NCBI GenBank assembly: GCA_001179505.1
Contig: CDMY01000091.1
Location: forward strand, 7,037-71,036
Source: Vitrella brassicaformis
Lineage: Eukaryota > Sar > Vitrellaceae
Direction: 5' to 3'
DNA length: 64,000 bases
Shown: piece by piece, positions 34,325-44,895 of the stretch
How positions within the stretch are numbered: position 1 is the stretch's first letter
How the letters are laid out: each line of letters starts with the position of its first letter
Program-made: the position numbers and the translations under genes
The notes under the pieces: model-generated
What the model saw: only the letters and a program-made list of their open reading frames with translations
Told to the model about the DNA's origin: nothing
The model's database searches: none

Positions 34325-34659
34325 CACGCCCTGTGCAGGCGTTTTTCAAGGCGTCGGCCGAGCGTTGAGGGATCTGCAATGAATTGGATGGATGAACGAT
34401 GCAAGATACTGCCTGTCGTCGCTGGAGCAGACCTGTGACGCTGCGGCACACACACACACACACACACAGACACACGCATCACGCATCACATAGAATGAGC
34501 AGATTCAGTCGTTTCTTTGACCTTTCTGTACCTGCAACTGAATACCCACGCGTACGCCTTCACGCAGGTAGACGTTCCCAAGGAGAAGGAGCGTGCGATC
34601 GGTCTGCGAGCTGAGCGCAGGACCGGACGGAGGAGGAAAGGGAAGATTTCGCAGCAGGC

Positions 34660-35094
34660 ATGGCGCGCCGCGCTGCCAGGAGCAAGAAACGGAAGAGATC
34701 CGGCGGGCTGCCGATGGCAGACGGCCGGCAGCTCAAGTATGAGGATTGGTTCATGAGCCAGCCATGGGTGGTCAACGAGGGCGAGACGGAAGACGCGTTC
34801 GGTCGCCTGCTGCAAGATCTGAGGCAGGGAGGGGAAAAGGCGCATGAAGCAGCAGCAGCAGCGTCACCTGCTCCCGGGAGGGCACCTGATGAAGGTGGCG
34901 GTGAGAGCCGCGGAGCATCGGGGTTGTCGTCATCGGCAGCAGCACCTGAGGATGAAAGGCCTCCACGGAAGAAGAAACGACGGAAGAAGGATGGGGTCGG
35001 GGATGACGGGGAGGTGGATGGGAGTGCGTCAAGTGCGGCAGCACGAGAAGATGGCTCGACTGGGCGGCAGAGTGGTGAAGCTGAAGCTGACTGA
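34660..35094 (+). CDS. Small basic, probably nuclear protein
   Basis: A 144-codon single exon starting MARRAARSKKRKRSGGLPMA. A conserved-looking block follows (YEDWFMSQPWVVNEGETEDA, FGRLLQDLRQGG), then an Ala/Ser/Glu-rich region, a second basic cluster (RPPRKKKRRKKDG) and an acidic tail. The two Lys/Arg clusters look like nuclear or nucleolar localisation signals. No family is recognised. GGTCTGCGAGCTGAGCGC at 34601-34618 upstream resembles the shared promoter element. Confidence 0.65.
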   Translation: MARRAARSKKRKRSGGLPMADGRQLKYEDWFMSQPWVVNEGETEDAFGRLLQDLRQGGEKAHEAAAAASPAPGRAPDEGGGESRGASGLSSSAAAPEDERPPRKKKRRKKDGVGDDGEVDGSASSAAAREDGSTGRQSGEAEAD

Positions 35095-35233
35095 TGGATG
35101 GACTGACTTCTCAAGTGGCAATGAGGCATGGGAGAGGGAAGGGCGAGAGAGATCTGATGTGTGTGTGTGTGTGTGTGTGTGCTTGTGGGTGTCACGTGTC
35201 TGTGGATATGTCTGTCCGTGCATTGCACTGCAC

Positions 35234-37366
35234 TTATTCCTCTGCCTGCTCTTCGTTGTCATTGTCATTGTCTTGTTCCTGCTCGTGGCTTTCTTTCTGA
35301 TCGGTCTGGTTCTCCCCTCCTGGCGTGTCTCTGATGTAGAAGGTGTTGGTCTGAAGCGCCTCTGAGAGCAGGGGAGGCAAACACTTCTCCATCTGTGGTG
35401 GGATGTGCAGTCGGGAGGGGGCAGAGCAGGCAGACAGACAGACAGACAGACAGACGGCAACACATGTGCGTGTGTTGGTGGAATGAATGAATGCTACGCT
35501 TGTGCGTGCATAGCATATGCCCACGCACCGATCTGTTGAGCTTGTCATTGTCGCCCTGTGCGCTCTTCATCAGAGACCTCAGCAGAAGGGACACCTCGTT
35601 GTCACCTGCACACACACACACACACACAAGCCGCTCACACACCATTCTAGCACCCACCAGGCAGGGACCCACTTGCATCCTGATAGAAAGCTTTCAGCCT
35701 CTTGGTGAGAGACATCTCAAGCCGCTCCTGCTTCAGATGCTCATATTGCCGCCTGATGGTGTCAGCTGAGAACTGTTCGAACGCCTCTGGGAATAGCAGG
35801 GCATGCAGACGGACAACTCGCTGCACGAGAGACAACACATCCGGGCAGCCAATGAGAAAGCCGAGGTGCACATGACATGGCTCCACATTTCCTTCTTCCC
35901 TGTCTTACTCTCCTTTCTGCAGGGTCAGGGAAGGCTTGTCTCAGTGCACTTGCCGCACCAGCCACTGCGTCGAGAGATGGCTCCGGATATATCTGTAGAC
36001 AGACAATCCGCTCACGGTCATTCTTGTGGTGCATGTCTCTTGAGCGTCTCATCCACCGCCTTGAGCTGCAGCTGCAAGTTGCTCGTCTCGTGCCGCTGCC
36101 TCTCTTCCTCACACAAATGCGCGAGAGCAGACCTGCAGAGATCATGACGGAGTGTGAGGACATCGACGTGCATCACGCATGCGTCTTCTGGGTACATACC
36201 TGATGGCAGCAGGGTCGACTTGCTCGATTTTCGACGGCAAGATCCTTTGCGCATTCCTGAGTAGCTTCTTCAACTCGATAGAGGTGAAATCCTTGAGCTG
36301 GTCGAAGACTTCGTTGGTGAGTGCGTTGAGCTGGTCAGTAGGGGTGAATGGGTACACCGTCTCCCGCATCAGACACACAAACTGGCCCTTCAACACACGC
36401 CTGTCGTCCTTCCGTTGCAAATAAGCGAACAGACCTTCAGACACCGACAAGCAATCGCCATGAGGGCAGGAGGATTGTCTGGGCGTCTCCATCCATCCGG
36501 CCATGTACCTTGTCTGCCTTTGCCATAGTGCTGCTCCAGTGACTGCTTTAATGGTGCCCCATCGAGGTTCAAATCCACAAGACTTGTCAGCCTGCCCAAC
36601 TCGCGAGGCAGATTCTGACCTCGCATCGAGAGAACACCACATGCGTGTCTCCGAGCGTGTGTGTGATGGACCACCTGTATGAGTGTGTTTCTGAGGTCGA
36701 GGGTCTTGAGCATGATGCAGAGGCTGAGGGCCTCGGGCACGACATACAGGGGGTTGTCGTTCAGGAACAGAGACTGCACTGATGTCAGCCGCCCAATCTG
36801 TACACATGTACACAGAGACGCACACATGCACAAGATCCACCAATTCCCGATCGATGTCTGTGTTCATTCATTGCATGTCTCTACTCTTGCATCAAGCTTC
36901 CTAATGTTGTTGAAGCCCTGCAAAAACCGTACCAGCAAACACAGGTACGTACGTCGTACACAATCATCGATCCTGATCGAATGAAGGCATACATATGTAC
37001 ATATATTGTCATATATACCAAGTCCAGTCTGATAAGCGCCGTCAGTGACCAAAGGACTGGAGGCAGAGAATCAGAGAGGTTGCAGTGGCTGAGATGCAGA
37101 CACTTGCTCGGAGGCCGGGAGCCATCGGTGCGAACCGACGCAAGACCTGCACGGACAGAGAGAGGCGTCCCGGACACATTGCATCGCAACATGTGATTCG
37201 CTTACGTGCGCTTGTCTCGGGCGATGCTGCCATTGCAGGAGGAACAGATGCACTGCGAAAAAACCGTGCAAGCTTGAGGGGGCCTGCTGGGGGCTACATG
37301 CAGACTCGGAGTGGTGGCCTCCTCTCCAGCCACCGAGGGCGTAGCAGGCAGTGAGGGGACAACCAT
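35234..37366 (-). CDS. Leucine-rich-repeat protein with helical C-terminus
   Basis: About ten exons on the minus strand. After a Cys-containing N-terminus (VFSQCICSSCNGSIARDKR) come leucine-rich repeats: CLHLSHCNLSDSLPPVLWSL, LQGFNNIRKLDA, IGRLTSVQSLFLNDNPLYVV, LCIMLKTLDLRNTLIQ and LPRELGRLTSLVDLNLDGAP. The second half is helical (LTNEVFDQLKDFTSIELKKL, HLCEEERQRHETSNLQLQLK, YEHLKQERLEMSLTKRLKAF) and ends in an acidic tail EQEQDNDNDNEEQAEE. The order, repeats of the plant intracellular Ras-group (LxxLxxLxLxxNxL) type then coiled helices, suggests an adaptor. The first exon and its join to the LRR part are uncertain because the phase did not close with the obvious donor. It is divergent from the tandem-repeat gene. 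Confidence 0.7.
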
Positions 37367-37489
37367 CCACCACCTGCAGGACTTCTTTGCAGTGGATAAA
37401 GCCCTCCCCACACCCAAACAGCCGCCTTTCCTCGTTTGCACCCTGTTGTAGCTCTCTCTCTCCCCTCCGCTCGCTCTTCTGACCAAGCC

Positions 37490-40400
37490 ATGCCGGAAGA
37501 CGAGTCCCCCACCATGGCTGGCGACGTGAGTCCCGGCGGCATCAAAGAGGCCCTCGCGTCCATGCCCGAACCCAGGAACAACACGGCCAATATCGCATTC
37601 CCTGAGAACCTCGATTTCGGCCAAACCGGCACAATGCGCGTCCCAAATGGTGAGAGAGAGGCTATGCACAGGCCTAGGGAACGGGGGAAGGCGTGTTGGG
37701 CTCTTCTGTGTGGCCGGTGTGCAGGGGCGTTGGTTTCGCCTAACAAGCTGCGGCTACAAACGTTTGATGAGACGATGCGGCAGACTCAGTCCGTCAGCGG
37801 CGTGCCGGGGCCGTGTGTCGACGAGCTGTGCCCCCCGGAGTGTGGCAAACACTCCTGTACGGTGAAAAGTATACACAGACAGAGACGACAACACAGAGAC
37901 AGACAGACAGACAGACTGAGACAGACAGATAGAGAGAGTGGGGGGGGCGAGGGGGCGGGCGTGGTGTGCCTCAATGGACATATATCTGTGGCTCCTCCCG
38001 TCAGGCACGCCCAACTGGAAGCTCCGCCAGGTGCCCTTTGACGGGACAACAACCTACAAGACCGAATACTACAAGAAACCTATAGAGTTCCAGAAGGCTG
38101 CCAAAGTGTCACGGGAGTACAAGCCGCTGCCATTTGAGGGCACCACCACACACAAGACCGACTACCAGAAGGCAATCAAGGGAGACACAGACAGACGGAC
38201 AGACAGACAGACAGACACACAGAGAGATGTGTCTCTGTCTGTATGCGGATCAATCAGTGGGCGATCGAGCCCGCCCCCCGTCCGAAGTCGGCCGTTGTGC
38301 GGCCGTCGCTGCCCTTCGACGCCAGTACCACATACAAGACCGACTACCTCAAGAAGCCGCTGCCGGAGCACGCACCGCCACAAACCGCTCAGTGGAAACC
38401 TAGGTGACTCACGGACACACAAAGGGGGGGCTCACACATGTCCCTGGGCGTCATTGTGTCAGTCCCGCTAAGTTCTACGGTGATACCAACTACCGAGCGG
38501 AGTACTACCAGAAGCCCCTCCCAGAGGGGCCCAAGGAGGCCGGCCCCGCCAAGGCCTACAAACCCCTGCCCTTCGAAGGATCCAGCAACTACAGGTACGT
38601 AACAAGCAGTCATACCATTGTGTATGGCCACGCACACACTTGCAAGGCTCCATTGTTCTGTGTGTGTCGTTGTGCATCGGACAGGGAGGAGTACAAGCCT
38701 TGGGAGCTGCCCAAACGGTCGGTGAGACACTGCAGGGCGTGATTCCGGTTGGTGAGCGGTCGACCGATGTGTGTCTCATGTTGGGCAGTGATTTGGTCCG
38801 CCCCGCGACCGTCAGGGCCTTCCCGGACAGCCGAGACTTCCTGACGGAGGTCAGGCAGCTCACACACACACAGCACATACCACCACCACGTCCACCAGAT
38901 GCCATCTCTCTCTCTCTCTCTCTCTGCTGTCGTCCCGATGTGTCTGCAGGCCAAGTCGAGCTATTCCAAGAAGCCGCTGCCCCCGTCACCCCCTCCACAG
39001 CAGACTCGATACATTCCCAAAGACGTCAAATTCGACGGAACCACCAACTATCGGTCTGCTCGGCCACACACAAAGAGGGACACAGAGGAGAGGGGGACGA
39101 TTTTCTTGGCTGGTGTTGTGTTGTTTGGGGTATGTCTCTGCTGCAGCACTGAGTACACTGCCAAGCCAATAGAGGTCCACAAGCCGGTGGAGGTCACCCG
39201 GGAGTACAAGCCGCTGCCATTTGAGGGCACCACCACACACAAGACCGACTACCAGAAGGCAATCAAGGGAGACACACACAGACGGACAGACAGACACACA
39301 GACAGACACACAGAGAGATGTGCCTCTGTCTGTATGCGGGTCAATCAGTGGGCCATCGAGCCCGCCCCCCGTCCGAAGTCGGCCGTTGTGCGGCCGTCGC
39401 TGCCCTTCGACGCCAGTACCACATACAAGACCGACTACCTCAAGAAGCCGCTGCCGGAACACGCACCGCCACAAACCGCTCAGTGGAAACCTAGGTTAGT
39501 GACCTACCAACACACATAGAGAGAGCCACCCATCCCATGGCCTCTGTGTCTCTGTCTGTGCGTCACTGTGTCAGTCCCGCTAAGTTCTACGGTGACACCA
39601 ACTACCGAGCGGAGTACTACCAGAAGCCCCTCTCAGAGGGGCCCAAGGAGGCCGGCCCCGCCAAGGCCTACAAACCCCTGCCCTTCGAAGGATCCAGCAA
39701 CTACAGGTAACAAATGGCCACGCGTGAACACACTTGCAAGGCTCCATTGTCCTGTGTGTGTCGTTGTGCATCGGACAGGGAGGAGTACAAGCCTTGGGAG
39801 CTGCCCAAACGGTCGGTGGGACACTGCACGGCGTGGGTTCGGTTGTTGAGCGGTCGACCCATGTGTGTCTCATGTTGTGCAGTGATTTGGTCCGCCCCGC
39901 GACAGTCAGGGCCTTCCCGGACAGCCGAGACTTCCTGACGGAGGTCGGGCGACACACACACACACATATGGGGGACATATAATGGGAGTTGCGTGGGTGT
40001 GTCTGCAGGCCAAGTCGAGCTATTCCAAGAAGCCGCTGCCCCCGTCACCCCCTCCACAGCAGACTCGGTACATTCCCAAAGACGTCAAATTCGACGGAAC
40101 CACCAACTATCGGTCTGCTCGGCCACACACAAAGAGGGACACAGAGGAGAGGGGCACCATTCTCTTGGCTGATGTTGTGTTGTCAAATTGGGGTATGTGT
40201 CGGCTGCAGCACTGAGTACACTGCCAAGCCAATAGAGGTCCACAAGCCGGCGGAGGTCACCCGGGAGTACAAGCCGCTGCCATTTGAGGGCACCACCACA
40301 CACAAGACCGACTACCAGAAGGCAATCAAGGGAGACACAGACAGACAGTTAGCCAAGAGGGACACACAGAGAGATGTATCTCGTTTGCTGTGTGTGTGGA

Positions 40401-42411
40401 TCAATCAGTGGGCGATCGAGCCCGCCCCCCGTCCGAAGTCGGCCGTTGTGCGGCCGTCGCTGCCCTTCGACGCCAGTACCACATACAAGACCGACTACCT
40501 CAAGAAGCCGCTGCCGGAACACGCACCGCCGCAAACCGCACAATGGAAACCTAAGTGAGTGACCCAACGTTGACACATAGAGAGAGAGAGCCACCCATGT
40601 GTCTGGGTGTCACTATGTCAGTCCTGCCAAGTTCTACGGTGACACCAACTACCGAGCGGAGTACTACCAGAAGCCCCTCCCAGAGGGGCCCAAGGAGGCC
40701 GGCCCCGCCAAGGCCTACAAACCCCTGCCCTTCGAAGGATCCAGCAACTACAGGTAACAAATGGCCACGCGTGAACACACTTGCAAGGCTCCATTGTCCT
40801 GTGTGTGTCGTTGTGCATCGGACAGGGAGGAGTACAAGCCTTGGGAGCTGCCCAAACGGTCGGTGGGACACTGCACGGCATGGGTTCGGTTGTTGAGCGG
40901 TCGACCCATGTGTGTCTCATGTTGTGCAGTGATTTGGTCCGCCCAGCCACCGTCAGGGCCTTCCCGGACAGCCGAGACTTCCTGACGGAGGTCGGGCAAC
41001 ACACATACACACACATGGGGGACATATAATGGGAGTTGCGTGGGTGTGTCTGCAGGCCAAGTCGAGCTATTCCAAGAAGCCGCTGCCCCCGTCACCCCCT
41101 CCACAGCAGACTCGGTACATTCCCAAAGACGTCAAATTCGACGGAACCACCAACTATCGGTCTGCTCGGCCACACACAAAGAGGGACACAGAGGAGAGGG
41201 GCACCATTCTCTTGGCTGGTGTTGTGTTGTCAAATTGGGGTATGTGTCGGCTGCAGCACTGAGTACACTGCCAAGCCAATAGAGGTCCACAAGCCGGCGG
41301 AGGTCACCCGGGAGTACAAGCCGCTGCCATTTGAGGGCACCACCACACACAAGACCGACTACCAGAAGGCAATCAAGGGAGACACAGACAGACGGACAGA
41401 CAGACACACAGACAGACACACAGAGAGATGTGCCTCTGTCTGTATGCCGGTCAATCAGTGGGCCATCGAGCCCGCCCCCCGTCCGAAGTCGGCCGTTGTG
41501 CGGCCGTCGCTGCCCTTCGACGCCAGTACGACCTACAAGACCGACTACCTCAAGAAGCCGCTGCCGGAACACGCACCGCCACAAACCGCTCAGTGGAAAC
41601 CTAGGTACGTGACCCAACGTTGACACATAGAGAGAGAGAGCCACCCATGTGTCTCTGGGTGTCATTCAGTCCCGCTAAGTTCTACGGTGACACAAACTAC
41701 CGAGCGGAGTACTACCAGAAGCCCCTCCCAGAGGGGCCCAAAGCCATGCCAGCGTCCAAGTCGAGTAGGCAGATAAAGAGAGAGAAGCATCTGCCACCTT
41801 CCCCACCCCTTGTGTGTGTCTTTGTGTGTGTGCCTTCAGTGGGTCGGCTGCCGTTTGATGGGGTCAGACACACAGCAAGAGAAGCCCGCAGACACACACA
41901 ACACCAATCGCATCCTTCGTGTCTGTCCAAATGCAGGTCACCACCTACAAGACCGACTACCTGAAGTGGTCAGTCAGTCAGTGAGCAGACTGCTGGGCGG
42001 CTGCATGCCAGACAGACAGACAGACATCCACTTCTTTGTGCTTCGCCTTTTCCTTCCTTCGCCTCAGGCCTGCCCAGATGATGCCAGTGCCGGCTCGTAT
42101 GTCTCATCAGCCTTTCCCAGACACGAGAGACTTCCGGTAAGCACACGAGAGACTTCCGGACCACACATACCAAAGCTCGTGTATGTGTGTGTGTGTGTGT
42201 GTGTCAGCTCGACGTACAAGGGCGACTACCTCAAGAAGCCGCTGCCGGTGCGGCCCGTGTGTCCCGTCACACTACTGCCGCCATACCCATACCCTTGCGA
42301 ACCCAGGAGACACATATTCTGGTCACACACACACATATATTCAGAAAGAGAGAGAGGGGCATCTGTGTGTTTGTGTGTTGCAGGGACCCTGTTGCCCAGA
42401 AGTGGTACTAA
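37490..42411 (+). CDS. SAXO/SPM1-like microtubule-associated protein with tandem exon repeats
   Basis: The ATG at 37490 begins MPEDESPTMAGDVSPGGIKE. An exon with paired Cys follows (DELCPPECGKHSC). The body repeats short modules of the form P-[LF]-x-F-[DE]-G-[TS]-[TS]-x-Y-[KR]-x-[DE]-Y-x-K-[KP]: VPFDGTTTYKTEYYKKPIEF, YKPLPFEGTTTHKTDYQ, PSLPFDASTTYKTDYLKKPL, KFYGDTNYRAEYYQKPLPEG, YKPLPFEGSSNYREEYKPW and VKFDGTTNYRTEYTAKPIEV. These resemble the Mn-type repeats of SAXO/FAM154 proteins and apicomplexan SPM1, which bind and stabilise microtubules of cilia or of the cortical cytoskeleton. Six exon types recur in fixed order in three near-identical genomic units. The gene ends with the exon RDPVAQKWY and TAA at 42411. 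Introns hold the diverged GACA tracts; exons are almost invariant. The total repeat number depends on correct assembly. Confidence 0.82.
38115..39201 (+). repeat. Tandem exon-repeat unit 1 (1087 bp)
   Basis: Measured from the first base of GAGTACAAGCCGCTGCC to the same base in the next unit. The unit contains six short exons and their introns. Intron 1 carries a GACA tract of unit-specific length. Confidence 0.9.
39202..40264 (+). repeat. Tandem exon-repeat unit 2 (1063 bp)
   Basis: Nearly identical in exons to unit 1. Differences concentrate in the microsatellite introns, for example the GACA tract at 39273-39312 against 38187-38218. Confidence 0.9.
40265..41311 (+). repeat. Tandem exon-repeat unit 3 (1047 bp)
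   Basis: Closest to unit 2: both share intron sequences absent from unit 1, such as ATGGGGGACATATAATGGGA. A partial fourth unit starts at 41312 and diverges after about 41740. Confidence 0.9.
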
Positions 42412-43071
42412 GAGGGAGGGAGGGAGGGAGATCGAAGGAGGCTAGATACCGACAGAGACGGATGTATGAGCCCGGTTTTTGGAGTGAGCATGGCTGCACC
42501 GTCCGTCCGTCTCAATGAATGAGTGCTCATGGCCTGCTTGCCTGCCTGGGTGGCTGACTGGCTGGCTGGGTGTCTGATGCCATTGATCATACAGTATATA
42601 TTGCGGTCCGCAAGAAGGGCGCACGGACGTAGAGTCTAGGAATGTCCCTGCCTGCCTGCCAAATGGCATTCTTGTGTGCCTGCCTGCCTGTCTGTCTCCC
42701 TTCTGGCTGTCTGGATGTTGTGTGTGTATGATTGCACGGCTGGCTAACCTAAAGGAGAAGAGCACAGCAAGGGAAGCGGGCGGACATGCAAGGTGTTCGG
42801 TCAACGAACTAAGCGCTGGCTGATTGGTTGATTGATTGACGCTCTCTGGTCTGACCAAAGCACGCACAGGTGTGTCCCACATCTCTCTCGTCTCATGATG
42901 TACCACCTCATTTTCTTATCTGCACAAGGCCGGCAGCAGCCCTTAAGACTCATCTACATCCATCCATCCAATCTCTCTCTCTTCCCCTCTGTCGTCTCCT
43001 AAACACATCTCTCGCCCGCCGTTGTCAGTCAGTACGGTATCCACTCGATGGACAGACAGAAATGCGCTCCG
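42412..43071. other. Convergent intergenic spacer
   Basis: Only short repeats (GCCT, GGCT and GATT types) are visible and no gene-like signal. The tubulin-associated gene and the PsbP-like gene converge on it. Confidence 0.6.
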
Positions 43072-44482
43072 TCAATTGTCCCTTGTGCTGGCGGCTGCAG
43101 TGAGGGCGAACGAATCCAGCACGGGATCTAGCAGACCCTGCACACACAGACACAGACACAGACACACACACATGGATGGCATCCATTCTGCAATGCAGAA
43201 TGTGGATGCCCCATCCATCCACCCACACTAGCCACCTGTGTGGCCTTGTCGGCCCAGTCGGCACTGTTGGCAGAGATCCACACCTGCACACACACACACA
43301 CACACACAGCGAGAGAGAGAGAGAGAGAGCACGTCCTGATACGAAAGACCACTCAAGCCGCTTGTGTGGTGTGTGCGGCTCCCTCCGCATGCTCACCACA
43401 TACATCAGCCCATCCCTGAGCAGAGCCTGCAGACACGAGCAGGTCAGGTGAGTGACGCACACCAAGACATATATACAGAAAAGATGATGACCCGATCGAT
43501 CGATCAACACGGTCCCCTCCCTCCCATGACCCTGCCTGCCTGTCGCTCCTCGCTCACCTTTGCCTTGACATATCGGTCGATGGGCGGCAGGCTCTCCTCT
43601 GCCGCCCCGCCCCCCTCGCCCCCAGCCTGTGCCAGCAGCTGGTTGGTGGCACCCCTGCCCTGCTTCTTCGGCCTTTCCTGTGTCGTCTGCATCTCAAACG
43701 AAAGGCCCGTGTCGGAATCGGTCTGCACCAGCATCACCTGGGGGACGGGACACACACCATCGATGGATGGATGGGAGGTGAGTGTGTGTGTGTGTGTGTG
43801 TGCGTACTCTGGTTGACGACGGCGATTCGTCTCTAAGAATCGGCCTGTTCCTGCCCTCCTTCTCCCGAATCAACAGCTTGGCTATCCCTGCACGAACCAC
43901 ACCATGCGGAACACACACCACAGAACAGTGTGCCGCGCCATCTCTCTCTTTGGCCATGCAACTATGCCACTCACCCAGCTCACTGCCGACGTCCTTGAGC
44001 ACATTGAACTCATCGACATTAGGAATCAGCCCCGCCTTGTCGAACAGCTCAAACACGTCATACACCGTCACCGTCAGGGCCCGCCCATTCCTGATGTCAT
44101 TCGCCACAAACGCCAACCCGCCCGCCTTCTCGACATTCCTCTGCGCCGAGAACCACCCTGAAGGCACGTCCACCTCAAAGCCCCACTTGCCGTCCTCTAT
44201 CCGCTTGTAGCCCTCGTCCTGCTCCTCCAGGGCCAGCACAGGCAGCGGCAGGAGCGTCGTGAGCAGCGGCAGCGGCCGTAGCAGCAGTGCCCGCCGTCTC
44301 GACTCCCTTGCTGCAAGCTGATGCCGATTGGACGGGGAGGTAGGGAGATGGGAACGGGGCGAGGGGAGGTAGGCAGACACGCCCATCACGGCTGCTGCGA
44401 GGATGGCGAGAAGCGCGGCGCTGGTGATGGGTGAGATCGGTTTCCTTCTTCTGCATCTTGAAGCGAAAGATCTCCAACACAT
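43072..44482 (-). CDS. PsbP-like thylakoid-lumen protein
   Basis: Six exons on the minus strand. The N-terminus reads in three parts: basic start plus hydrophobic signal core (ITSAALLAILAAAVMGVSA), a transit-peptide-like stretch beginning with an aromatic residue (YLPSPRSHLPTSPSNRHQLA), and a second hydrophobic segment after Arg residues (RRRALLLRPLPLLTTLLPLP, VLA), as for lumen import. The mature part is PsbP-like: GYKRIEDGKWGFEVDVPSGW, ALTVTVYDVFELFDKAGLIP, LKDVGSELG, SFEMQTTQERPKKQG, and a C-terminus MYVV then WISANSADWADKATQ and GLLDPVLDSFAL. PsbP proteins support the oxygen-evolving side of photosystem II; PsbP-domain relatives serve other lumen roles. The Gln/Gly/Glu insert before PPIDRYVKAK is unusual. 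The leader argues for a plastid bounded by four membranes. Confidence 0.85.
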
Positions 44483-44895
44483 GGTGCTGGGGAAGAAGAG
44501 GTGTCAACAGCAAAGGGCGTGAAGAGATCTGCAGCTGAGGGATGAGTGCGAGCTTGGCTTGCAGATCTCTCTCCATCGTTTCGGCGCAAGCACCCCCGCC
44601 TGCGTCACTCCTGTGCTGTCGGAGTCACCGGGACCCTGACATTTCCTCGTCAAGGCCTTCAACCCCCCCTTCCCGACCCACTCCCTCCCGGCATCAACAC
44701 TAGCCCCTGCCCGCCCCTCCCTGCCCTCCCGTGCCACCGCTTCAGCCCCACTTCTCGTCCAGGCCTCCATCTTCCCACCCCACCCGTCACGTCAGCAGCA
44801 GCGTCAGACCCTGAGCCCCGCCCTCGGGCCGTCCCTCTGCGCCTTCTTCGTCGACGCCGTCGCTCCCCCCCTGTACGACCACCTCAGCCCCACTC
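44483..44895. promoter_or_regulatory. Divergent promoter with inverted AGATCTGC elements
   Basis: The spacer between the PsbP-like gene (-) and the PH-like gene (+) holds AGAGATCTGCAGCTGAGGG at 44523-44541 and GCGAGCTTGGCTTGCAGATC at 44548-44567. The second is nearly the reverse complement of 49182-49206. Having two AGATCTGC motifs facing each other suits a bidirectional promoter. Confidence 0.6.
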
